Part shown: piece by piece, positions 1 through 6,224 of the stretch
Layout: the number at the start of each line of letters is the position of its first letter
Numbering within the stretch: the first letter of the stretch is position 1
From: Verrucomicrobiota bacterium
Lineage (GTDB): Bacteria > Verrucomicrobiota > Verrucomicrobiia > Limisphaerales > UBA1096
Length of the DNA stretch: 8,640 nt
Reading direction: 5' to 3'
Assembly (NCBI GenBank): GCA_015658765.1
Contig: DQOE01000116.1
Location: 1 to 8,640, forward strand
The notes under the pieces: model-generated
What the model was told of the DNA's origin: nothing
What the model saw: the letters and a program-made list of their open reading frames with translations, nothing else
Database searches by the model: none
Made by a program: the position numbers and the translations under genes

Positions 1-350
1 CCAAGCGCGGCAATCTGTTCGTCGCTCAACTGCTTTTTCGGGGGCATGTGGGGGTCGCTGTCGGGGTGGAGAAACTGGAACATGTGGCTCTCCGCGGCTT
101 GGCCGGGGAGGAGTGCCGGGCCTTCGCCGCCGCCCTTGAGCGCGAGCGCACGCCCGGTGAGGTTGAGGTCGCCCTTGGTTTTTTTGGTGTTGTGGCAGCG
201 GACACAGTGGTCGCGCAGCAGGTGCATCGCGCGCCGGGCCAAGGCGGCATCTCCGGCTTCGGCCTGACTGGTGCCAGGCAAGGCGGCAGCGATGGCCAAT
301 GCCAGCTTGGCCAAGCGGGAGGATGAAAGTTTGTGGCCGGGGCATTGCAT
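1..350 (-). CDS. Secreted planctomycete-type cytochrome c (PSCyt1) domain protein, N-terminal part
   Basis: Open through the left edge of the window, so only the first 116 codons are present. The ATG at 350 opens a signal peptide: a short polar start, a hydrophobic stretch LAKLALAIAAALPG (residues 13-26), then a probable cleavage site after TSQA (about residue 30). The mature part carries one c-type haem site, C49-V-R-C52-H53. It is followed by a GD-L-L segment, LKGGGEGPALLPG (71-83), ES (87-88) and HMPPKKQLSDEQIAAL (101-116). This order is that of the planctomycete cytochrome c domain (PF07635-like), in which a Met near MPP could be the distal haem ligand. In Planctomycetota and Verrucomicrobiota such domains usually head larger periplasmic proteins with DUF1549/DUF1553 or other C-terminal domains; which applies here cannot be seen. 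The gene is divergent from the serine hydrolase, with 149 bases between starts. Codons 13-15 (Leu-Ala-Lys) are encoded by one copy of the iterated TTGGCCAA palindrome. Confidence 0.85.
   Translation of the reverse strand, partial: MQCPGHKLSSSRLAKLALAIAAALPGTSQAEAGDAALARRAMHLLRDHCVRCHNTKKTKGDLNLTGRALALKGGGEGPALLPGQAAESHMFQFLHPDSDPHMPPKKQLSDEQIAAL
305..316. repeat. Iterated palindrome GCTTGGCCAAGC, copy 1
   Basis: Perfect 12-base palindrome inside the signal-peptide codons of the cytochrome c protein, read on the minus strand as CGC-TTG-GCC-AAG-CTG (R-L-A-K-L). It is identical over 12 bases to the spacer copies at 2392 and 8301. Confidence 0.85.
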
Positions 351-499
351 GCGTGTGCGGGCATTAAACCCTGCCGGGCCAAGCGGCGCGAGTCCGCGCT
401 GGTTTTTTGTCAGGAGCCTTTTCAGGTTGGCTCGTGGCCAACGAGGGGGCAGGGTTCGCCCGCCGGTTTTGCCGCCGCTTGACCGGGCGCATCCGAAGA

Positions 500-2350
500 A
501 TGACCCCGCTGAAACAACTTCTCCTCATAGCTGCCTTGGGGGCAGCGAGTGGCCAGGCGCAGCCGCGCGAGATCACCGGCGAAAGCGTGGCGGAGTTTTT
601 CGATGCCGCCTACGTCACGCAGAACCACGCCTATTCGCTGGTCGGCCTGACCGTCTCGGTGGTTCACCGGAGCGAGGTTATTTTCAAGAAAGGCTACGGC
701 TTCGCGGATCTCGAAAAGCGCGTCCCGGTCGACCCCGACAGGCACCTGTTCCGCATCGCCTCGATCACGAAGACGTTCACGGCGACGGCCGTGATGCAGC
801 TCGTCGAGCAGGGCCAACTCGACCTCGAGGCGGACGTCCAATCCTATCTGGATTTTGACATCCCCAAGACCTACTCCGAGCCGATCCACCTCAAGCACCT
901 GCTGACGCACACGGCGGGGTTCGAGGATTACAACTTCGGCGGCGTGGCCGACGAACCGGAACAGATCGTCCCGCTTCGGGAATTCCTCATCGAGCACATG
1001 CCGGCGCGGGTGAACCGGCCCGGCGCATTTCACTCCTACTCGAACTACGGCAGCGCGTTGGCCGGCTATATCGTCGCGCAGACATCCGGCATGCCGTGGG
1101 CGGACTACGTCAAGGCCAAGCTGCTCGATCCACTGGGCATGACCCAGACGAACGCCCACCAACCCCGAACCGACGGGCACCGCCAAAACCACGCCATCAG
1201 TTACTCTCAATCTGGGGACACGTTTGAGGCGCAACCATTCCACTTTTTCGCTGACGCGCCGAACGGGGTCATGAGTACCACCGCGGCCGACATGACCCGT
1301 TGGATGTTCGTCCATCTCAACCACGGCGAACTCAATGGCGTCCGCATCCTCGGGGAGGAAACCTCGCGCCAAATGCAAACCGAACTCTTCCGGCAGCACC
1401 CGCAGTCAAACGCCATGCTGCACGGCCTCTTTCAAGAGCGAAAGAACGGCCAGTCGCTCGTCACGCACGGAGGGTCGTTCGGCAAATTTTTCAGTCAATT
1501 TGTGCTCATCCCCGGCCAGCAGCTTGGCCTGTTCATCGCCTACAACGCCGACACCGGCAGAGCTGCAAACCAGGAGATGATCCCGGCGTTCATGGATCAT
1601 TTTTTCCCGGTGGATTTCCCCGAGCCGATCACGCCGGACGCGTCGGTTGACCTGGGCGATTACGTCGGCACCTACGCCGGGCTGCGACGCAATCGTTCCA
1701 CCTTCGAGAAACTGATTCTGCTCATGGGCGGCGTCGATGTGCGCCCGGCGGGAGAGGGTGTCCTGTCGTTATCGGGTGCGCACTGGATCGTGCTGGAGAA
1801 GGACGTTTTCCAGAAAATGGATTCCCCCCGGAAACTGTACGCGCAACGGGGCGACAACGGCGAGGTCACGCATCTCATCTTCAGCGAGGGCTACTCCGCC
1901 GAGCGCCTGGATTGGCATGAAGACCCGGCGTTGCACCGGGCTCTTTTTCTGCTGGTCGCCGTGGCTTCGCTGCTAGGGGCGATTGGCTTCGTCCGCAAAC
2001 TTTTCAGCCGAAAAACTGACGGCAAGCCGTTGCTTCCCGCGCTTGACCGCTGGGCTGTCGGCTTGGCCTGCCTGTTCACCCTTTTCGTTCTCTACCGGAT
2101 CGATTCGGAATTGAACGCCCCGACCGGCGGCTTCGTTCACGGCGTGCCGCCGGCGGTCAAGCTCCTGCTCGCATGGATACTGCTGACCGTCCCGTTGGCC
2201 CTGGCCATCGGCGGCCTGGCCGTCCGGCAATGGCGCCGCTCTCACGGCACCGTCATGGCGCGAATTCGTTACAGTTTCATGGCGCTCATCAACGCGTTGT
2301 TCGTCGTGGTGTTGTGGCACTGGAACCTGCTCAGCTACTACTTTTCATGA
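500..2350 (+). CDS. Secreted serine hydrolase (class C beta-lactamase/CubicO type) with C-terminal membrane domain
   Basis: A 616-residue protein from the ATG at 500. An in-frame TTG at 407 would add 31 residues, but only the ATG puts a normal signal peptide at the N-terminus (MTPLKQLLLIAALGAASGQA, cleavage near residue 20). The catalytic domain (about 30-370) has the class C beta-lactamase/penicillin-binding fold landmarks: S88-I-T-K91 with the nucleophile Ser and general-base Lys, LLTHTAG (134-140), Y180-S-N182 as the second motif, and H323-G-G as the third. This fits family PF00144 (peptidase S12/esterase EstB-like). The actual substrate (peptide, ester or lactam) cannot be told. A linker region of about 110 residues follows, then four predicted membrane helices near 480-498, 515-533, 552-574 and 592-609. 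The hydrolase is therefore probably tethered with its catalytic domain in the periplasm. No convincing Shine-Dalgarno sequence precedes the start (CCGAAGA). It is divergent from the cytochrome c gene and is followed by a spacer with a terminator. Confidence 0.9.
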   Translation: MTPLKQLLLIAALGAASGQAQPREITGESVAEFFDAAYVTQNHAYSLVGLTVSVVHRSEVIFKKGYGFADLEKRVPVDPDRHLFRIASITKTFTATAVMQLVEQGQLDLEADVQSYLDFDIPKTYSEPIHLKHLLTHTAGFEDYNFGGVADEPEQIVPLREFLIEHMPARVNRPGAFHSYSNYGSALAGYIVAQTSGMPWADYVKAKLLDPLGMTQTNAHQPRTDGHRQNHAISYSQSGDTFEAQPFHFFADAPNGVMSTTAADMTRWMFVHLNHGELNGVRILGEETSRQMQTELFRQHPQSNAMLHGLFQERKNGQSLVTHGGSFGKFFSQFVLIPGQQLGLFIAYNADTGRAANQEMIPAFMDHFFPVDFPEPITPDASVDLGDYVGTYAGLRRNRSTFEKLILLMGGVDVRPAGEGVLSLSGAHWIVLEKDVFQKMDSPRKLYAQRGDNGEVTHLIFSEGYSAERLDWHEDPALHRALFLLVAVASLLGAIGFVRKLFSRKTDGKPLLPALDRWAVGLACLFTLFVLYRIDSELNAPTGGFVHGVPPAVKLLLAWILLTVPLALAIGGLAVRQWRRSHGTVMARIRYSFMALINALFVVVLWHWNLLSYYFS

Positions 2351-2391
2351 ATTATTCCTGTCCGCTTTTCCGAAACAAGACCACGGACCGC

Positions 2392-2403
2392 GCTTGGCCA
2401 AGC
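2392..2403. repeat. Iterated palindrome GCTTGGCCAAGC, copy 2 (spacer)
   Basis: Perfect 12-base palindrome in the non-coding spacer after the serine hydrolase, directly abutting the CCCTCTCCC hairpin. Because no protein is encoded here, codon usage cannot explain it. Confidence 0.85.
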
Positions 2404-2404
2404 T

Positions 2405-2437
2405 CCCTCTCCCAGCGGGAGAGGGCCGGGGTGAGGG
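2405..2437. repeat. REP-like hairpin, CCCTCTCCC-AGC-GGGAGAGGG followed by GGGGTGAGGG
   Basis: A perfect 9-base inverted repeat (2405-2413 with 2417-2425), three-base loop, then CC and GGGGTGAGGG. The core resembles the short extragenic palindromic repeat that recurs in spacers of many unrelated bacteria (on the other strand, CCCTCACCCC-GG-CCCTCTCCC). It lies between the stop of the serine hydrolase and the start of lpd, the usual position for such elements. No T-run follows immediately, so it is not itself a standard intrinsic terminator. The family assignment rests on my recognition of the motif and only one copy is in this window. Confidence 0.6.
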
Positions 2438-2456
2438 AGAACGCAGGATGATGACG

Positions 2457-2478
2457 AAGCCAGCCGCTTGGCTTTTTT
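2457..2478 (+). terminator. Probable intrinsic terminator after the serine hydrolase
   Basis: AAGCCA (2457-2462) pairs perfectly with TGGCTT (2469-2474) around the loop GCCGCT, and the transcript then continues into a run of U (six T at 2473-2478). The stem is short (6 pairs), so termination may be incomplete. It ends 19 bases before the lpd start and would separate the two transcripts. Any lpd promoter would then overlap it or lie just upstream. Confidence 0.5.
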
Positions 2479-2497
2479 GCACTTAAAGATTTGAAAA

Positions 2498-3889
2498 ATG
2501 GATTTTGATCTCATTGTCATAGGGGCCGGGCCGGGCGGGTACACCGCCGCGATCAGGGCGGCGCAACTCGGCATGAAGACGGCCATCGTCGAGAAGGGCA
2601 AAACCCTCGGCGGCACCTGCCTCAACGTCGGCTGCATTCCCAGCAAGGCGCTGCTCTCGTCCACCGAGCTGTTTTACGGGGCGCGGAAGCACTTTGGCTC
2701 GCACGGCATTTCGGCCGATGGGTTGTCCATGGATGTCGGTGCGATGATGAAGCGCAAGGACGGCGTCGTCCGCAAGATGGCACGCGGCATCGACTTCCTC
2801 ATGAACAAAAACGGCATCGAGCGCGTGGCCGGCCTTGGCCGTATCGCCGGGCCGCACGAGGTGGAGGTGACCAGCGACGCGGGCCAACAGTGCCTGAAGG
2901 CCAAGCGCATCCTGATCGCCACCGGCAGCCGCGTCGCCGGGCTGCCGTTCCTCGAGTTCGACGGCGAAACGGTGTTGAGCAGCGACGACGCGGTCGCGCT
3001 TGGCCAGGCGCCGGTGTCGATGATCGTGATCGGCGGCGGGGCGATTGGCCTCGAGCTTGGCTCGGTCTGGGCGCGGCTCGGCACGGCGGTGACGGTGGTC
3101 GAGCTTCTGCCACGCATCGCCGCGACATTCGACGAGGACATCACGCAGGCGCTTCAAACACTGCTGCAAAGGCAGGGGCTGAAATTTCATCTCGGCACCG
3201 GCATCGAGTCGGCCGAGAGAACGGAAAGTGGCGTCAAGCTGACTGCCACCAAGGGCGGCAAACAACTCGAGATCGCGGCCGAAAAAGTGCTCGTCGCCGT
3301 CGGCCGCAAGCCGAACACCGGGGGTCTCGGCGCTGCCGAGGCCGGCGTGGCACTTGACGAACGCGGCTGCATCAAGACCGACGCCGAGTGGCAAACCAGC
3401 GTCCCGGGCATTTACGCCATCGGCGACGTGGTGGCGGGGCCGATGCTCGCGCACAAGGCCGAGCAGGAGGCCGTCGCCGCCGTCGAGCGCATGGCGGGGC
3501 AGCCGGGAAGCGTGAATTACGACGCCATCCCGTCGGTCATTTACACCGCGCCGGAAGTGGCCGCCGTGGGCCTCACCGAAGCCGGGGCCAAGGCGAATGG
3601 GCACGAGACTGCCGTGGGTGTTTTTCCGTTCCAAGCCAACGGCCGGGCCGTCGCCGGCGGGCATGCGGACGGCTTGGCCAAGGTCATCGCCGACAAGGCG
3701 AGCGGCCGGGTGCTCGGCGCGCAGATCCTCTCGGCCCATGCGTCGGAGCTGATCGCCGAGGCGGTGTTGCTGATGGAGCTGGGTGGCAGCGCGGAGGCCT
3801 TGGCCCGCACCATCCACGCGCACCCGACGATGTCGGAGGGTCTGCGCGAGGCAGCGCACGCCGCAACGGGCGAGTCGCTGCACATTTAG
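2498..3889 (+). CDS. lpd: Dihydrolipoamide dehydrogenase (E3)
   Basis: A 463-residue flavoprotein, the usual length for this enzyme. It reoxidises dihydrolipoamide of 2-oxoacid dehydrogenase complexes or the glycine cleavage system, passing electrons through FAD to NAD+ in the cytoplasm. Landmarks: FAD-binding GAGPGG (9-14), the redox disulfide in GGTCLNVGCIPSK (C41 and C46), ATGS (141-144), a second Rossmann motif GGGAIG (179-184) with E202 at the end of the following strand as expected for NAD preference, YAIGDV (306-311) contacting FAD, and the C-terminal HAHPTMSE with the H442/E447 dyad. These together separate it from mercuric and glutathione reductases. The start has no Shine-Dalgarno sequence (upstream is AT-rich, TTTGAAAA). 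No E1, E2 or lipoyl-protein gene is adjacent, so its partner complex cannot be named. Codons 393-395 (L-A-K) contain a copy of the iterated palindrome. The stop is only 15 bases from the end of the convergent peptidase gene. Confidence 0.96.
   Translation: MDFDLIVIGAGPGGYTAAIRAAQLGMKTAIVEKGKTLGGTCLNVGCIPSKALLSSTELFYGARKHFGSHGISADGLSMDVGAMMKRKDGVVRKMARGIDFLMNKNGIERVAGLGRIAGPHEVEVTSDAGQQCLKAKRILIATGSRVAGLPFLEFDGETVLSSDDAVALGQAPVSMIVIGGGAIGLELGSVWARLGTAVTVVELLPRIAATFDEDITQALQTLLQRQGLKFHLGTGIESAERTESGVKLTATKGGKQLEIAAEKVLVAVGRKPNTGGLGAAEAGVALDERGCIKTDAEWQTSVPGIYAIGDVVAGPMLAHKAEQEAVAAVERMAGQPGSVNYDAIPSVIYTAPEVAAVGLTEAGAKANGHETAVGVFPFQANGRAVAGGHADGLAKVIADKASGRVLGAQILSAHASELIAEAVLLMELGGSAEALARTIHAHPTMSEGLREAAHAATGESLHI
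3672..3682. repeat. Iterated palindrome, copy 3 (GCTTGGCCAAG)
   Basis: Within lpd, read as GGC-TTG-GCC-AAG-GTC (G-L-A-K-V). The 12th base deviates from the full palindrome (G instead of C). Confidence 0.8.
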
Positions 3890-3904
3890 CGCCTGGCCGA
3901 GCGG

Positions 3905-6022
3905 CTACTTCAGGCCGAGTTGGCGGGAGAAATAGACGTACTCGAGGGCGTAGCGGCGGGCGTGTTGCTTGAGGTTGGCACCGGCGGCGTGGCCGCCCTC
4001 GGTGTTTTCGAAATACAAAACAGGATGCCCCTGTTCGCGCATTCGGGCGACCATTTTTCGCGCGTGCCCGGGGTGCACGCGGTCGTCCTTGGTCGATGTC
4101 TCGATGAACACTTTCGGGTATTTGCGCCCGGGGAACATATTTTGATACGGCGAATACTTGAGGAGCGCCGCGCGCATTTTTGGATCCCCGGGATCGCCGT
4201 ACTCGGCCGCCCAGCTCGCGCCGGCCAGCAGCTTGGTGTAGCGCATCATGTCCAGCAACGGCACGCGGCAGACTACCGCGTTCATCAGATCCGGGCGCTG
4301 TGTGAAAATGGCGCCGACCAACAGGCCGCCGTTGCTGCCGCCGGAGATGCCCAGGCGCTTGGGCGAGGTGATGCCGCGCTTGGCCAAGTCCTCCGCCACG
4401 GCGATGAAGTCGTCATAGGCACGCTGGCGATTCGTCTTGAGCGCGGCCTTGTGCCAGCGCGGCCCGAACTCGCCGCCGCCCCGGATGTTCGCCACGGCGT
4501 ACGCGCCGCCGCGCTCGAGCCAGAGTTTGCCGATGGTCGCCGAGTAGCTTGGCTTGAGCGAAATCTCGAACCCGCCGTAGCCGTAAAGGATAGTCGGCGT
4601 CGAGCCGTCGGGCTTAAGTCCCTTGCGATGAATCACGAAGTACGGCACCGCCTCGCCGTCCGCGCTCCGAACCGTGTGCTGGCTGACCTGCAACCCGTCG
4701 GCCCGAAAACGCGCGGGCAGTGCCTTGAGCCGGGTCAGCACATTCGCCCCGGCGTCGTACTCGCTCAACCGGTCCGGCGTGATGGGGTCCTCGTAATTGA
4801 CGAACACCGTGCCGGAGTGGGGGTTCGCCGCCGAGAGGGACACCGTGCCGCTGGGCGGCAGCGGCAGCGGCTCGGCACGCCACTCGCCGGACTTGGCCTC
4901 CACGCCGAAGCGCAGGATGCTGCCCTTCACGTTTTGCAGCAGCGACACGTAAAGGCCGCTGCGCGAAACGGTGACGCCCTCGATGCTCGTCCGGTCGTCC
5001 GGTGTGTAAACGGTCTCGATGCTCGGCAGCTCGCCGCTCTCCCGAAACGCCGCCGCGTCGATCGCCAGCAGCGCTCCCTCCGGAAAAGTCCGTCCCGCGA
5101 CCTCCCACGCGTCGCGCAGCGTGAACAGGATTCGCCCGGCGTAAAACCCGGCCAAGTCGACCGACTCCGGCAACGGCAGTCGCCGGAGTTTCCCGCCGCC
5201 GCCGATGAGGTGGTACGCGCCGGTGTAAAACGTCAGCGACTGGTCGATCATCGGCAGGGTCGCCTCGCCGGAATCCAATACGCGCGGCCAGATGCCGATG
5301 TCCTCCCGGCGACCCTCGAACACCGTCTCGGCCTTGGCCAGGGGCGTGCCGCGCTTCCAGCGCTTGGCCACGCGCGGGTAACCGGACTCGGTCAGCGAGC
5401 CCTCGCCCCAGTTTGTGCCGACGAGCAGCGTGTCGCGATCAAGCCAGGCGATGCCGGACTTGGCCTCCGGCAACACAAAGCCATCCTCGACGAAGCGCTT
5501 GGCCAAGGCGTCGAACTCGCGGTGCACCGACGCATCGGTCCCGCCCCGGGAGAGCTTGACGAGGCAGCGCTCGTAGCCGGGAGCGAGCCACGCGATGCTT
5601 TTGTAAACCCAGTTTTCATCCTCGGCGCTGGCCAGGGCATCGACGTCGAGCACCGTTTCCCACTCCGGCTTGGCCGTGCGGTACGACTCCAGCGTCGTCC
5701 GGCGCAAGATGCCCCGGACGTGCCCGGCGTCCCGCCAAAAATTGTATATGTGCCGGCCACGAATCGAGCCGTACGGGATGCGATCCGTGGCGTTGAGCAA
5801 CGCCTCGGCCTGCGCGAGGAAGGGCTCGTAGCGCTTGTCGGCCTGAAGCTCGGCCAGAGTTTCGCCGTTGCGCTGCTTCACCCACTCGAGTGCTCGTTTG
5901 CCCTCGACCTCCTCGAGCCAAAGGAACGGGTCGTCGAGGATCGGCGGTCGCCGGGTTGCATCTTCAGCCAAGGTTGCGCCTGCCATGATCAGTCCACAAA
6001 AAAACCAGGTCCATCTTTTCAT
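3905..6022 (-). CDS. Secreted prolyl oligopeptidase family serine peptidase (S9A)
   Basis: A 705-residue protein with a signal peptide (MKRWTWFFCGLIMAGATLA, cleavage about residue 19), so it probably acts in the periplasm or outside. The order is that of prolyl oligopeptidases: an N-terminal segment DDPFLWLEEVEG (30-41) that begins the fold, a beta-propeller region (about 75-430) that restricts access to small peptides, and a C-terminal alpha/beta hydrolase domain. The hydrolase domain shows YGYGGF (480-485), NIRGGGEFG (512-520), the nucleophile in GGSNGG (S563), the acid in STKDDRVHPGHA (D646 or D647) and the catalytic His in EGGHAAG (H678). The family cleaves proline-containing oligopeptides; the true specificity is not readable from sequence. 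It is convergent with lpd, and divergent from the dehydrogenase gene across the 202-base spacer with the pseudogene. Two copies of the iterated palindrome lie inside, encoding L173-A-K and L546-A-K. Confidence 0.94.
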   Translation of the reverse strand: MKRWTWFFCGLIMAGATLAEDATRRPPILDDPFLWLEEVEGKRALEWVKQRNGETLAELQADKRYEPFLAQAEALLNATDRIPYGSIRGRHIYNFWRDAGHVRGILRRTTLESYRTAKPEWETVLDVDALASAEDENWVYKSIAWLAPGYERCLVKLSRGGTDASVHREFDALAKRFVEDGFVLPEAKSGIAWLDRDTLLVGTNWGEGSLTESGYPRVAKRWKRGTPLAKAETVFEGRREDIGIWPRVLDSGEATLPMIDQSLTFYTGAYHLIGGGGKLRRLPLPESVDLAGFYAGRILFTLRDAWEVAGRTFPEGALLAIDAAAFRESGELPSIETVYTPDDRTSIEGVTVSRSGLYVSLLQNVKGSILRFGVEAKSGEWRAEPLPLPPSGTVSLSAANPHSGTVFVNYEDPITPDRLSEYDAGANVLTRLKALPARFRADGLQVSQHTVRSADGEAVPYFVIHRKGLKPDGSTPTILYGYGGFEISLKPSYSATIGKLWLERGGAYAVANIRGGGEFGPRWHKAALKTNRQRAYDDFIAVAEDLAKRGITSPKRLGISGGSNGGLLVGAIFTQRPDLMNAVVCRVPLLDMMRYTKLLAGASWAAEYGDPGDPKMRAALLKYSPYQNMFPGRKYPKVFIETSTKDDRVHPGHARKMVARMREQGHPVLYFENTEGGHAAGANLKQHARRYALEYVYFSRQLGLK
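4378..4388. repeat. Iterated palindrome, copy 4 (GCTTGGCCAAG)
   Basis: In the hydrolase domain of the S9A peptidase. On the coding strand it reads GAC-TTG-GCC-AAG-CGC (D-L-A-K-R). Confidence 0.8.
5497..5507. repeat. Iterated palindrome, copy 5 (GCTTGGCCAAG)
   Basis: In the propeller region of the S9A peptidase. On the coding strand it reads GCC-TTG-GCC-AAG-CGC (A-L-A-K-R). Confidence 0.8.
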
Positions 6023-6063
6023 CGTCGGCCCGGGACGCTACCGAGCCAATACGCACAGCACAA

Positions 6064-6075
6064 CCAAGCGCTTGG
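6064..6075. repeat. Inverted arrangement of the same half-sites, CCAAGCGCTTGG
   Basis: A perfect 12-base palindrome made of the same two half-sites as the iterated element but in the opposite order (CCAAGC then GCTTGG). It sits at the 3' edge of the phosphotransferase relic, where similarity to the intact gene is lost. Confidence 0.55.
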
Positions 6076-6167
6076 CTCCGACTTCATCAATGTCCGGCAA
6101 CCGGCTTCGTCCGTCCAGAGGCTGACCGCGCAATTCCCTGGGTCAGCAGGCAGGGCTGGTTTTTGCC
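6071..6167 (-). pseudogene. Relic fragment of a choline-kinase-like phosphotransferase gene
   Basis: Direct comparison with the intact gene at 7385-8287 shows a partial, same-strand copy. Bases 6079-6138 align without gaps to 7601-7660 with six mismatches in 60. Then 6071-6078 match 7581-7588 after a 12-base deletion. On the other side 6139-6144 match 7661-7666, and after a 37-base deletion 6145-6167 match 7704-7726 with five mismatches, all transitions. The copy therefore corresponds to residues 188-235 of the kinase (GKDRLYLL, then GNCAV..DEAGCR.LM.S, then EPS). It lacks the metal-binding DWE segment and shifts frame at the 37-base deletion. In the gap-free block all six differences alter the amino acid and none is silent, so no purifying selection is apparent. 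No similarity is seen beyond about 6167 or below about 6068. It lies between the divergent peptidase and dehydrogenase genes. Since it diverges by about 10%, it is either an old duplication or came from a close paralogue. Confidence 0.85.
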
Positions 6168-6184
6168 CCTCCCCGTCGATAGCT

Positions 6185-6193
6185 TTGGCCAAG
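6185..6193. repeat. Iterated palindrome, copy 6 (TTGGCCAAG)
   Basis: In the divergent spacer, about 30 bases upstream of the dehydrogenase ATG, so it may lie in the leader or promoter of that gene. The flanks deviate (T before, GG after), making this the least extended of the seven copies. Confidence 0.7.
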
Positions 6194-6224
6194 GGGCCAG
6201 AGACGGTCGCATTACTGTTCACCA

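Noticed and set aside
26..382. Minus-strand 118-codon open frame at the left edge
   Set aside because: Pro/Ala/Ser/Thr-rich product in the wrong frame. The adjacent frame starting at 350 encodes a signal peptide and haem motif.
407..499. TTG at 407 as the start of the serine hydrolase
   Set aside because: It would bury the signal peptide behind 31 Arg-rich residues. The ATG at 500 gives a normal secreted N-terminus.
422..1399. Minus-strand open frame of 325 codons over the serine hydrolase
   Set aside because: Antisense shadow: the plus-strand frame carries all three active-site motifs, and this one shows none of any family.
2392..2403. The TTGGCCAA palindrome as an operator for a local regulator
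   Set aside because: Copies lie deep inside lpd and at two places in the peptidase gene, and no regulator gene is nearby, so a local operator role does not explain the distribution.
2483..3883. Minus-strand open frame of 466 codons over lpd
   Set aside because: Antisense shadow of dihydrolipoamide dehydrogenase, Arg/His/Ala-rich with no domain character.
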